This document shows, piece after piece, positions 34,826-46,724 of a stretch of DNA of 64,000 nucleotides. Source of the stretch: Drosophila pseudoobscura (lineage: Eukaryota > Arthropoda > Insecta > Diptera > Drosophilidae). The translations under genes and the position numbers were made by a program. Position 1 is the first letter of the stretch. Each line of letters opens with the position of its first letter. The notes below the pieces were generated by a model. That model was not told where the DNA came from. It was given only the letters and a program-made list of their open reading frames with translations, and did no database searches. Where the stretch lies: contig NC_046679.1 in assembly GCF_009870125.1 (NCBI RefSeq), forward strand, positions 16,740,001 to 16,804,000. The letters run 5' to 3'.

Positions 34826-37181
34826 CTGGAAACAAAAGAAAACAGAAAATGCATAAGTATATAGAATGTAGACGAGAATAAAGATTTCTAATACTTTCAA
34901 CAATTTATGGAATAAATTACAAAACGTTTCAGGCCTTCGAAAGGGGCAGATGAATCCCTACATGCCATTCGGTCAAGAAGAAGTACTGTGAGTACATCCT
35001 TGCAGCCGTCTGTTGAGAACTGTTACGACAACGCTGTTTTAAACGCTCTCTCGCCACACCGCAGCTGTTTTAAACGCGTGCTGAAACCGCTAGCGACTTT
35101 AGAAGCGCGATTTGCCGAATAAACGATGCAGGAAAAAGCTGCTTGCATTTCGCTCTTAAGCGTCATCTCTAAGAAAGGCAGGGAAGATATGCATTTCCAA
35201 AAAACTGCATAGAAATCCCGTAGAAAAGGCCTGCAAAGACCTGCGGACCGCGCACCGAAAACGCTAGCGAAGAAATCGCTCGAAAATTTTAAGAAATCAC
35301 CCATCGAATTGTAGTTAAATTAATTCCAAGGAGACCTAGCAAGTCCCTCTCCCATTCACACTTTTCCACCTCGTCGGATTCCACGTTTAAGTGCAAACAA
35401 GCGAATGATTAAAACCAAGTGTACTTTCAGCTTGTGTGCTAATGGGCGCGGACAATTAATTGTGGGCGTGCCGCACCACTGGTGCACTGAAAATTCCTAC
35501 AAATTTTGTTCTTTTTGTTGTTGTTGTTTTGTTTTTGGCTGATGATGTTATTACTTATAGCGAGACGATTCTTGGCTGGCTCACTCGAAATATATGCAAA
35601 AAGACAAAAAAAAACCCCCTCTGTCGTTGTCAACTTTTGACCCACAATTTATAAACAATTAAGCCTCAAATTAGCGAGAAGGAGAGTGTCAGAGGCTCCG
35701 TCCAACAGCCTTGGTCCAGTGCGAGGCTTATCCCGTGTCAAATTAAGATCGGACAGGAGACCACAAGGCATGGCAGGGGGATGTCTCACCTTTGAGCAGA
35801 CTTTGCCTCCGACTATGACTAACACGCACCTCGGGGGGGGAACGAGGAGGATTGCTTCTGTACCGAAATAAATTCGAAAAAATAATGCCACCCCACATGC
35901 AAGTAAACAGAAATTCTATTTCGCCTTCTGTTGGCACTTTCTCAAAGAGAACGAATGTGAATTCTGTTCGGGTCTTTCGCGGTGACTAAGGAGACAATCG
36001 TGTGGGCGTTACTTTCGTTCGAGTATTTGCTACTAAATTATCAAAATATTGCAACGAAATTAAACAATTTTTTAACACTCTCCCCCACGCTCTCTCTCTC
36101 TCCCCCCGTCTGTGTGTCAGTTTCTTGATTTCTTTTCTGTTTGACTGAATGTCGCTCTGCCTGTCTCTCTGTCTCTCTGTCTGTTTGTCGCATAAGCCCC
36201 GCCACATTTAACAATTACAAAAATACATTTAATCGTCTCGAGTCACTCGATTCATATTCTCGCATTTTTGGCTCTTTGCTGCCAGGGGAAATTAAATCAT
36301 CAGAGCATTTTTGACTGACAGGAATTTGCATATACAATATTTCGGGTACGGTACGGTCGTTCAGGTCCGGTCTACGGACTTTTAAATGCTCTCCAATTTG
36401 AATTCCGTTTTATTTGGGAAAAGACAAGTCCTCGGGAGTAAGAAAGCGAGGCTGCACTTCTGTGTTCCTCGACTCAAAGGTCCAGCAATGACTGTACCAT
36501 CGAGTGGAACAGCAAGCCGAAGCTTGTGCGCAAACCAACCGAGGGGCTCTGCTGCATGACGCATATATGGATGCATGTGCGTACTATTAACAGATGTTTT
36601 TTTCATTAGTTTCTTTATCTTTAAAAAAATAATAATAATAATATTAAAATGAGGAGTAACATGAGGAAGACAAAAATACTCTAATGGGACCTATTATATT
36701 TTTTATTTTTTAACGCTCTAATGCCATGATTTTGGCATGTGGGCTTTCGTGGAATTTTTCACATTCGACAGTCAGCTAGGTAACTTTCTTCTTGTGTTGA
36801 AATGTATGAGCATTCGGCACCGTAATACTACAATTTATTTACTATCCTGTAGTCTCCAAGATCTAGATATTTCTACAGACAGACAGATCTTCGAAGTATG
36901 TAAATATGTAGAAACATATATAAATAGATAGATAAACCCACAATACATACAGATGGAGAGGGGAAATTAATGTTTTGGTCTGCCTTTCATTGTGTAAAAT
37001 TCGCCATTTGGCACGGAAGCCGACTGTCAACAGAAATGTAATACCCGCGAAGTTTATTCGCCAGAGATATTTATGATGAGATTGAAGTGCTCTGCTTATG
37101 AGTGAATGGAATGCCTCCCGCTCTCTCTTAGGACTGTACATCCAAGCACTTGGGAATTCTGTAACATTTTGTGGCACTCAC
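34826..37181 (-). other. how intron within the KH domain
   Basis: About 2.36 kb, no gene seen. It holds two direct copies of GCTGTTTTAAACGC (35033-35046 and 35064-35077) in a block that also repeats CGCTAGCGA, and pyrimidine-rich CTCTGTCTCTCTGT stretches near 36100-36185. Confidence 0.7.
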
Positions 37182-37298
37182 CTTCTTCTTGTCGCGCATG
37201 GAGCCCTTGCCGCGGACCATGATCTTGCAGCCGGTCTCCTGCTCCAATTGTTTGGCTGTCATGCCGCGTGGTCCCAGAATGCGACCGACAAAGTTGAA
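37182..37298 (-). CDS. how: how exon with KH GXXG loop
   Basis: 117 nt, phase 0 at both ends, encoding [20 protein letters not shown], then [23 protein letters not shown] is the GXXG loop of the KH domain that contacts the RNA backbone. This segment is virtually invariant from flies to mammalian Quaking, so the call is secure. The acceptor is TTTATTTCAG and the donor GTGAGT. Confidence 0.97.
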
Positions 37299-37453
37299 CT
37301 GAAATAAAGATGGAAATGGAAACAGAAATGTTGGAGAATTAATATGAGAGGAAATCATTAGCGGAAACTAATTAAAGTTTCTGTGTTTTTTTTTTTTGGC
37401 AAATTTAAAACGCATTAGAAGACCAGATCAGAGATCATGACTCACTGGCAGAC

Positions 37454-37460
<7 letters not shown>

Positions 37461-37494
<34 letters not shown>
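37461..37494. repeat. GA dinucleotide microsatellite
   Basis: Seventeen uninterrupted GA units in the how intron, about 160 bp upstream (in how sense) of the KH exon's acceptor; CU-repeat in the how RNA. Confidence 0.95.
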
Positions 37495-37497
<3 letters not shown>

Positions 37498-37829
37498 CTT
37501 TCGAGTGCATAAAATCCAAATCAAGTCCATTCAAAGTCAAAATCAAAATTGGTCAGATTCGGATTCGGATTCACATTCAGATTCCGTTTCTGTCCGCGGT
37601 TGAAGGCTGAAGGCTGATCGGAGTCGTCGTCACCCGCAACAACAATGGATCGCGCACAAGTATTACGATATAATCGCACTGTAAATGGTAAATGGTAAAT
37701 GGCTAAGGTAATATGACCTGAGGCGACACGCCTGAATTTGGCACGATAAACAAATCAGCCAGAATAGATGCGATGTGTACACTGAGAGAAAACCCTGCTG
37801 ATGCCAGAGCGGAAGGAAACACACACCCA

Positions 37830-38420
37830 CATTTATAATTAAATTATATTATCTACATAAATATATGCACATGTAAAACATTTAAATTTGTGGAAAATAT
37901 ATTTGTTATATATGAAATATATAATTATCTGCATTTATTTCATCTGGACTATATTTACGTAAAAAAAATTGATATTTAAAATAAAAGCAATTTCTACAAA
38001 TTCAATATATTACATAAAAAAAAATGTATTTATAAATGATAATATTTAATTTAAATATGAAAAAGATTTAATTTAAGTATGGATTATATTTAAGAAAAAA
38101 TATTTTCATATATAAAATAAAGTAATTTCTACAAATTCAATATATTTTTATATATTCTATTTTTTTAATTATTTTATATTTGCTTAAAAGTTTTATATGT
38201 GCGTAAATTTATATCGATACAAATTTTGCCACTAAAAACAATTTATTTAAATATGAAAATATTTTATTTAAATATGAAAAAGATTTAATTTAAGTAGGGA
38301 TTAAATATTTAAATAAAATATTTTCATATTAAAGTACAAATTTAATTAAAAATATATTTATCTGTTTTTTATTTAATCTATCAAATAGATTTTTTAATTC
38401 CAATTTTTAAATCCAGGTCT
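37830..38420. repeat. AT-rich block with internal duplications
   Basis: About 600 bp, strongly AT. A 21-base word beginning TTTCTACAAATTC occurs at 37991 and 38126 (135 apart), and a 29-base word beginning TTAAATATGAAAAAG occurs at 38051 and 38268 (217 apart). Several ATTTAAATA palindromes lie between. It may be a decayed local duplication or scaffold-attachment-like DNA. Confidence 0.65.
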
Positions 38421-38877
38421 TAAAATGTCTTTGCTCTTTTCTTCGAGTGTACATACTCTTTATGCATATAACAAAATGCAGTCATTCAGTCCGTCACACC
38501 GTCAGTCCGTCATTCCGTCAGTCCTTCAACCGACAGGCGGCGACATTCAAAAGAAGTGACGCGCCTGTCCGATGCCCAGATCCGTGAAATGATGGACATG
38601 GCTATCAGCCGATTGCAAGCCGGGCCAACAAGGGGGTCGCCGCTTGGCGCCCAATTATCATGCACCCATACTCGTGCATACACATACACACAGATACACG
38701 TGTATCCGATTTGCGAAAAGTGCCTTTTGGCCGCGGGGCAGGGGTGATGTGATGATAAATTCGATTTATTAGCCAGATCGAAAGCGATTTTCATGTGAGT
38801 TATTGTAAATTGCCGGATAAACTAGTTCTGGTCGAAGCCCCGAAGGCAGTAGCCACCCACACCCACACCCACACTGA

Positions 38878-38909
<32 letters not shown>

Positions 38910-39696
38910 ATGAAAATCTATTCCGAATGCGGTGATGTGATGGGGATGTGAGATATTGTTGGTTCCCCTCCCACTCCCCCTTCCATCGTGTGATGCGATC
39001 ATCGACAGGCCTCAGGCAACAGTCAGCGGCAGCAGCAGCAGCTGTTGTCAGTCCGAATGTATCTGTATCTTATAGCCTGCATCTGCAAGTGCCACTGCCA
39101 CTGCAGCAGCAGCGGCATCGAGAGATCAAATCAATTGAAAATTGCCGCCATGATCCGAAGAATGCAGTTAATGCCTAATGGCTTTGGCAATTTTAATTAA
39201 ATTTTTGCACAAAACCTCATCCAAAGTGCCTCCCAGCTGCCACGGCATCAGCCGCTGCAGCAGCAACAATCCATCCTCCTTGAATGGGGCACAAAATGCT
39301 GCACAAATATGGCGAGAAAGTTTGTATCTACGCACTCCGCCCGAGAGAGCATTGAGGGGGGCTGCCGAAGAGGGCTGGAAAGCCCCTCCCCACATTTGCA
39401 TTGGCTTAATTAAAAGCCCAAAAGTTTACACAAACGATCTCCACCGTTTATCCCATAAACGGAAATTAAAATTCAGCCTCCCCCCCTGGCAGCACTTGCC
39501 CCCTTTCGGAGATACCACAAACATTGAACCAGGCCAAGCAAACAAACAAATCTCCGAGTGGGCCAAATAAATGATAAAGGGCTTCCATTCTGTAAACCAC
39601 AAATGAATGCACTTGAAGGGGAAGTCTGTGCAGCAGCAGAAGATCCTAGAGTTCTATAGGGACTCCCAACAGATCCGCAATCGAGGCTCTCAAGAA

Positions 39697-39796
39697 ACCA
39701 TCCCGAAACCATCCTCAAAATATCCTCAAACTATCCTCCACCTATCCTCAAAATATCCCAAAAATATCGTCAAAGTATCATCAAAATATCGTTTAA
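39697..39796. repeat. Degenerate 10-12 bp tandem repeat
   Basis: Eight to nine imperfect units of the type ATCCTCAAAAT (variants CATCC, ATCGTC, ATCATC), in the how intron. Confidence 0.65.
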
Positions 39797-40011
39797 AGGT
39801 CCTGGAAATATTGTCGATGCTGTCTAGATGATCTCAAAGATCTTCGGGCATGAAAATTCTTCCGAAAATTGAGGTTATTTTCGCCTAAGATTGTTAGAAA
39901 TACGCATGCATCTCCCTTGTGAAACTTGGAAACGGAATCCAAAGATGAAACTGATTTAAAAAATAATTATTTACATTGTAGACATTCAAATATACATAAG
40001 TGCATATGTAC

Positions 40012-40014
<3 letters not shown>

Positions 40015-40053
<39 letters not shown>
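40015..40053. repeat. TG dinucleotide microsatellite
   Basis: About nineteen TG units; CA repeat in the how RNA. Confidence 0.95.
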
Positions 40054-40056
<3 letters not shown>

Positions 40057-40200
40057 TTTGTGCTAATCTATTTCTTTGCACAGAATGCATCCCCAGTCGC
40101 ATCGCGCAATATACTTACCCCTCTCCTCCACTCATAAGAACATTTACTTTGTTGTTTATTTACGAGCTATACGATAATTACGAGTACGAGACGAGTAAGT

Positions 40201-40229
40201 GGAGGAGGAGGAGGAGGAGGAGGAGGAGG
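40201..40229. repeat. GGA trinucleotide microsatellite
   Basis: Nine to ten GGA units; the CCT-repeat strand is the how RNA strand. Confidence 0.9.
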
Positions 40230-43200
40230 TTATGGAGCTCCCTCAAGAGTCCCACACGCGTGCCTCTGGAAATTCCGAAGCCCAAAAACAGAAGCAGAAG
40301 CGGCAGCGGCGGCAGCAACGATAAGCAAACAGTTTTGAATGGTATATTATTTGTGTTTGTACGTTTATTGGCATTTTCCAGCCCAAGGGAATGGGAGAGG
40401 CACTCGAGGCGGACAAAAGCCAGAAGCCCAAACGGGAGTCAAGTGGAGTGGAGAGGTGGAGGGGGGGCCTGGAGGTGGAGTGGGGGCTGGGGACAAGTCT
40501 CAGATGTGATTCAATTGAAGTGAACAAATAAATAAATGCCTGTATTCGAGAATACACGAGAATACCTATTATTTTACAGATTGTCAGACCAGATAAGGCC
40601 CTTGCACTCAAGGCGGCAATTTATGTGCTCGGAAAATATTTATATTTATATTTATATATGTATGTATTCCATATAGAATTTCTACAATAATTTTCAATAA
40701 AGGTACAAATAAATTGATAAGAGAACAGAGAACAGAGAGGAGACTCCCTCCACAGACACGCACACAAAAGGGCCCTCACACAGACACACACAGACACACA
40801 CACACACAGAGAGAGAACAGAGAAAGACAAATTTGTGAGATAAGGAAACACGAACTTTCCTACGAGAGGCCTACGCGACCCACAGACCTTCGTGGGCGGC
40901 CATGACAACTGTCCTCCGATTGTCCTCGGAATATCGAATGAAAGGCCATCAACAATTGTACGGCACAAAGAAAATGGCACAAGTTTTCATTTGGAAAACC
41001 CCTCTCCACCCCCCTCCACCATCTATCATTAACAGAATGGTTTTTTCCCATAAAAGCTTATGGTATTTCCACCGGAAAATGTTTAGTTCTCAGAGATCCT
41101 AATCGATTTACAAAGAATTTCATGAAATATTTTCATCTTTTGATATTTAGCCGCAAAGTGAGGTGAAGTCTCGACTAATCGAGTGCCCTGTAGTGGATCT
41201 AAGGGGTAGCAGAGCTTGGGACGGAGCTGAAAGGCGAGTAATCGATCGATTATTCGATAACCTTTTGCGAAATGATCGAAAGGGAGAGTAACAGTAAAAG
41301 TTCTATAGTATTTTAGTATTATTTCGATCGGATACAGAGATTTGACTACCATGACCAAGGATTCTTCGAAAGTACTGGCAAGAAATTGGGGTTCCTCCGT
41401 GCAAGGATATAGGTAGAACATCCCCAAAGAATCTCTCCATCTTCCAATCAGATGGTCACCAAAAAGATCTATAAGAAAACCCCCCCCTCCCAGACTCGTA
41501 TAAAAATGCATATTCAACGCCAAGGCAGAGGTCGGCATAGATCAAATAGATTATACCCGTACTCGCAGGTTATATGCCTCTAATACATGCATGAATTTGT
41601 ATATATATATATCTATATGTATGTGTATATAGAGACACTTTAGCGCACATAATTACGCTGCTGGCAACAACAGCAAAAAAACCTCGTCTATTACACGGAA
41701 AAATAAATCAAAAATTGACGTGACAGAAACAGAAACAGAAACGGCATCAAAAGTTGGGAGCTACCGCCGAGGAGGGAGGGAGCGATTTGAATGACTGAAA
41801 ATTAAACTTTGAGAATAATGTTTGCCACAGTTTTTTGTTTGGGGTTCGGGGTTCGGGGTTCGGCGGCTAATGCTCGTTTGTACCCCTCGAAAGCCCCATT
41901 CCATTAAATTACCAGCGAAACAACCGAAAAAATGTACATAAAAACTGCACGTAATTAGCATTTGAATGTTTATGACTACTTTGCTGCAGTTTGTAGATTA
42001 ATTGGCCTTTGTGTTAACGGGCCTAGACAATAATGAGAAAAGGCGCAACAAAAAAAACAAACAAAACAAAAAGTAAAGTGTTTCCTCGGGTCTACAAAGC
42101 GATGGATGAATGGGATGTCGTTTAGGGGCCAGCATTCAAGAGTTCGGCGATATATCAGTCTCTCTATGGCACGACCTCGAAACCAGAGCCACGCAGCGCA
42201 TGTCAGACGAGGCTTCAATCGGATTCGGATCTGGAGTTGCGAGTCTTGTGGGTGTGACCAAGCAGCATTACATTTAATGAGCCCAGATCATAATGGATTG
42301 AATCAACCACTTGATTGATTGATTACAATGATCAACTGCACGATGGGATATACATAAATTAGAGGAAAAGCCAATGGAAAACGTACCTATGGGTATAAGG
42401 GGTACCCAAGGATAAGGCAACAGGGAATGGAAACCAAAGGGGGAATGACAGGGTCAAGTGGTTACTTGGAGAGTGGAATGGAGTCTAGGGTACAGTTTAG
42501 GTGACGACTAGTAGGAAAAACCCTAAAAAGATACAAGATCCAACCAGAGATGGTCATAGCCATGGCTAGACAGCTACCTTTTCTATGAAATAAACATAGA
42601 AAACGTATCCCAAATGGGTGTAAAAGACAGTAGAAGCACACGTGCCTCAACCCCCACATATCCGGTACTCTGAGGACACTCTTGCGCACTCTAAGAGATA
42701 AAAACTGATCTCCTTCGCTGCTAAGCCGCACTGGGATAGAGATATGTATGCGATGCGCGATGTGTAAGATATGTATGATCCTTCTTTACGTTAGAATAAC
42801 ACACGGCAAGACACACTTTGAAATACCAACATAGCCCATGAGTTACAAATGTTTCCTGTCGACTCACACGTTCCTCCACATCAAGATACCCAGTATTTGG
42901 TACGCAGGAGTCTGCTCTAGCTCTTATAGCCCCTGAAATCTTTGACGTTCAACAAGAAGTACAGTCGGACATGGCTTAATCGAGTCGTCTTTTGCTGCTT
43001 CTAGAGAATATACCTACATATATCGGACAATGGACACTTGTTCATTCAATTCTAGTTCAATCTAATCTCCAATTGAATTTCTTTGTCATCCTCCAACCAA
43101 TATTGCATCCAATTGTGCTCCATCCATACATGAATACGCATATGTGCGTACGAATGGCTCAGCATACAGTAAACATCAAATGATTTCATTTAACACAACA

Positions 43201-43272
43201 GAAAACAAAAAATGATTTGGCCATAAAGAATGTCAAACATAATTTTCTATTCCAAGCAGCGAAAATTGCCCA

Positions 43273-43308
43273 CAGATACAGATACAGATACAGATACAGA
43301 TACAGATA
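43273..43308. repeat. CAGATA hexamer microsatellite
   Basis: Six perfect CAGATA units. The same hexamer occurs as GTATCT/AGATAC runs near 2715, 3285, 30739 and 61785. Confidence 0.95.
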
Positions 43309-44600
43309 CTCGGGCCAGCAGTGGGTCGCTGTGGCTGCTGTTCGCTCAGTGGGTCAACTGTCGCAAGTCGCCACGGGGCGTATGAGCAATGAGCGTTGAC
43401 AGTCGTACAAGCAGCGCACCCAAGAAAGAGAGATGGATGGAATACAATGGAAAGAGACAGCAGACAGACAGATGGACAGATGGACAAAGAGAGAGACAGA
43501 CGACTTTGGAGCGTTAATAGTTGGCTTGTAATTAATTGTAAACTGTTTTAATGCCCTGTCGCTGGCTCTGGCAATGGACCGCCACTGGCACTGCCCGCCT
43601 GATGGCTGCTTTAATTAAGTTGCATTTATTTTTTGGTCGCAAACAACCCGCCGCTCCGTCTATGATCTCCTCGTCTGCATTTGGTTAGCCCGTTGACAAA
43701 TTGTTTGTCCATTACGAATACGACTTGGAGAATTGTTTTCACTCTCTGACAAATCTCTATTTACATTGTCGGGGGATATACATAAATTATGAACTGCCAT
43801 TATTCGCTCTGGCCGAATGCCTTGAAATTAATGTCCAGCGATGAGGCATGGCATCCGAATGCCTCGTCTGTTGCATTTTCCATGTTATTTGAAACGCAAT
43901 TTATCTTTCCCAAACACATTTTCAAACACACACACGGACATGCGAAATGTGGCATATTTCAGATATTTTTCTATCGCTAATTTTGCTCGAAATGATTGCA
44001 ATTAAATCGAATGATTTATGACGCGAAGAGAAATGCCCCTCTGAACGCCCACGCCCAAGGCTCTCGGGAACATCGAACACCTTTGCCTTCGGAAATTTCC
44101 CACCATTCGGCCTTAAAAATAGACTGATTCGAACACCTGAAAGGGGGGCACAGATCCGCCGATCGGAGCTGTAGATCTGTGCCAGTTTTCATTTGGAAAA
44201 CATCATCAAAAGTTGTCTCTGCCTCTGTCTCTGGCTCTGGCTCATGTTCTTTTCTAATTTATGACCTTAACTCATTCATATTCATTCCATTTCATTTGAA
44301 ATTGGTTCGCAGAACAAACACAAAACATAGACACATTGGACATGGGTTCGAATCACCCTAATAAAGACCAATTTGATGCTTTTTATGTTGGCTCTGCTCT
44401 ACGATCTGCTCCTCTCCGCTCCTCTCTGATCTTTTCGTTTTCCAGCTTATGCATTGCTCAAATATCTTGCGAAATGTTTCACTATCGCTCAGGGGAGACC
44501 ATTCGGGGTAGATCTTGAAACTAACAAGTTCTGTAGGTTCGTTTAACAATTCTGTCGATCATTTATATATTTTATAGAATTTTTCGCATTTTTCCTAATA

Positions 44601-44866
44601 TAATCGATAATGTATCGATGTTATCTAAGATGTATCAATATAATCCACAATCTATCAAAGTTATCGATCCTCTATCAATGTTATCGATCATCTTTCAATG
44701 TTTTATGGATCAGCCATCAATGGGATCGATAAATGTTTGATTTTTATCGAGCATTTATCAATGTTTTCTATCATTTATCAATTTTATAGATCGTTTATCT
44801 GGTGATCGATGTCAACGCCTCTTTATCGATCTGCCATCGATGTCATCGATAGTTTATCGACCAATT
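44601..44866. repeat. Degenerate 20-bp minisatellite, TTATCGAT-based
   Basis: About thirteen units with a 20-bp period and approximate consensus TTATCGATCATTTATCAATG. The first five units are exactly 20 bp each, starting at 44601, 44621, 44641, 44661 and 44681; later ones vary by one or two bases. Each carries ATCGAT- or ATCAAT-like words resembling DREF (TATCGATA) and BEAF-32 (CGATA) motifs. Confidence 0.8.
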
Positions 44867-45736
44867 AAATTTCAAATTCTTGTTTAATTTACTTTTCGAA
44901 TGTTTTATGGACACATATCGGAACACCCATGCCTATTCGATATTTTTAGGACAGAGAAAGAAGGACCATTTGATGTTCATTTTTAAAGCATGTTTATGCA
45001 TGCTTAAACCCCCAATAAATACTACAATGCAATGCATGGAAATCCTCTTTAAGTCCTCACTTTAATCTGTAGAAAGAAGCCAGAACGAGAAAAGTCTGAC
45101 AAGTATTTCCAGAGAGTTCTCTAAGATCTCCTCTGGGGGTTTCCCTACTTCATTTGAAACACATTCCATTCTGGCTCTGAAAAACGTGTGGTGCAAATCT
45201 GTTCCTTGTTATTGAAGGAGTCTCTGCACCTCTCTTGATTTATCCCCCCCTCCCCTGCCGATGTGTTGGTGGGGGGTCGAAGCATCACCCTGAACTATTG
45301 CTTTGGCGCCAAGTACCAGTATTTGCCCAAGAAAATTATTGGAACAGCTGTTGAACAGCAGCAGCAGCACTCGATCTGAAACGCTTTCGAGTCTGTCTAA
45401 TTAATGCTGTTTAAATTTATGCATCTACTCGTACGCGTATCTGGACCGCCAGGGCAGAGGGGAGGAGAGGGGAGGGGAGGGGAAAAACATCAACATAAAA
45501 TACATCCAAGAGCAAAGTGTGTCATGCAATAAAATAAATTTCCTCGTCTGCTGCTGTCAGGCCATAAATAAATGGAGAGAGCAAAAAAAAAAATAGAAAA
45601 AATTTACAAAATGAAAAACTATGCCCAAACAATTTCCAAATTAAACGAGAAACAAAAGACGGAGCGCACAACATTTTAAATTGCATAAAATTAAATCAAA
45701 TTCTAATGTGGCAGGCAGGCAGGAGGGCGGGCAGGC

Positions 45737-45749
45737 GGGGGGGGGGGGG
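45737..45749. repeat. G13 homopolymer
   Basis: Thirteen consecutive G on plus, C13 in the how RNA, within a GGCAGGCGGG-rich context. Confidence 0.9.
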
Positions 45750-46208
45750 CAGGGCTTGGGGCTTGGGGCTTGGCTTTGACGTGACGCCTACAAGTAAATG
45801 AAATGAAATGAAACGATCTGAATGAACGTTGTCAAACGACTTCCTAAAACGCTTCAGTGATTCCGCATCTAACCCATGTAGTGGGCTATGAGGGGATGGG
45901 TGGCAAGGGTGGAGGGGCTTTGCATTTGGCATCAGGCATCTGGCATCTGGCTGGGGCGTGTTTGAGTTGTCTTGTCTCAAAGACACTTTAACACACGACT
46001 GACTCTATCAGAGGCGGCGAACAGAAGAAGCGCAGAGTACGGCGGAGATTGGCACACCTTAAAGCCATTTCCGGTGTACCAGTTGCTCAGTGAAGTCGCT
46101 TCGAAGTCTCTTGACACTTTTCTAATTAGCGGAAACCCATCCATCGAAATGGATACTTGCTCGCCCTCGTCGATCCATAAATTAGATCATCGTTCATCAT
46201 TCACTTAC

Positions 46209-46342
46209 ATCTGGATGTTCACGAACTGGCACGTAAACCTTCTCGTTCATCGTCACGACAGCGCCCTCGGGCTCGGGCAGTGTCAGCGGCTCCTTCTTGA
46301 CCCCATTGATCTGGAAGAGCGAGGCGCGCACGCGTGCAATTT
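46209..46342 (-). CDS. how: how exon, end of QUA1 and start of KH
   Basis: 134 nt after a TTATTTTCAG acceptor. It begins with the last two bases of a Glu codon and encodes EIARVRASLFQINGVKKEP, then LTLPEPEGAVVTMNEKVYVP and VREHPD. This is the QUA1 end (dimerisation) and the first strand of the KH domain. The donor is GTAAGT. The preceding exon, with the rest of QUA1 and the start codon, is not found anywhere up to the window edge. Confidence 0.95.
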
Positions 46343-46550
46343 CTGAAAATAATCAAACAAAATAGAGATAACACATTAAAAGGGGAGCACAAAAGGAAGT
46401 AAGAAATATAAGGTTCCACGGGGGAACACTTCATGAAAGGTTCCAAAGGTTCCATAAGTGAATGGATACATTCGTTTTGACTAAAACATACAGTGACTAT
46501 TCGACACGACAGTTTAGGGATTTATTACAATGAAAAAACCAAAATATACC

Positions 46551-46724
46551 GATTATTTATCGGTGTTATCGATCATATATAGATGGAAATTATTCCTGTA
46601 TTTTATCGATAGTTTATAGCTCCTATATCATTCATGCATCGATCTCATCGATCAATCATGTTTGTTATCGATCAAGTATCGATGTTATCGATCGCGTATC
46701 GGCCTTATAGACTACTTATAGGGC
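46551..46724. repeat. Second 20-bp TTATCGAT array
   Basis: The best-preserved part has three exact 20-bp units at 46665, 46685 and 46705, beginning TTATCGATCA, TTATCGATCG and TTATAGACTA. Upstream units are more decayed. It shares the consensus of the array at 44601-44866, but lies on the other side of a how exon. Confidence 0.75.

Larger units (their letters stand above)
37299..46208 (-). other. how 8.9-kb intron
   Basis: Large intron between the two N-terminal KH exons. No nested gene is supported; the longest frame (41083-41538, minus) shows no domain. Contents: a GA microsatellite, an AT-rich block with internal duplications (37.8-38.4 kb), an 11-bp degenerate repeat near 39.7 kb, TG, GGA and CAGATA microsatellites, a 20-bp TTATCGAT-based array at 44.6 kb and a G13 run at 45737. 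Confidence 0.75.

Noticed and set aside
39178..39570. 130-residue open frame on plus in the how intron
   Set aside because: No domain, no splice junctions, sequence drifts into C-rich simple DNA; judged chance.
41083..41538. 151-residue open frame on minus in the how intron
   Set aside because: No domain recognised and no supporting promoter or splice sites. The right flank has TTATACCCGTACTCG, so it may be partly eroded repeat DNA.
44340..44360. tRNA B-box-like GGTTCGAATC
   Set aside because: No matching A box or acceptor-stem pairing upstream; a tRNA fold cannot be drawn.
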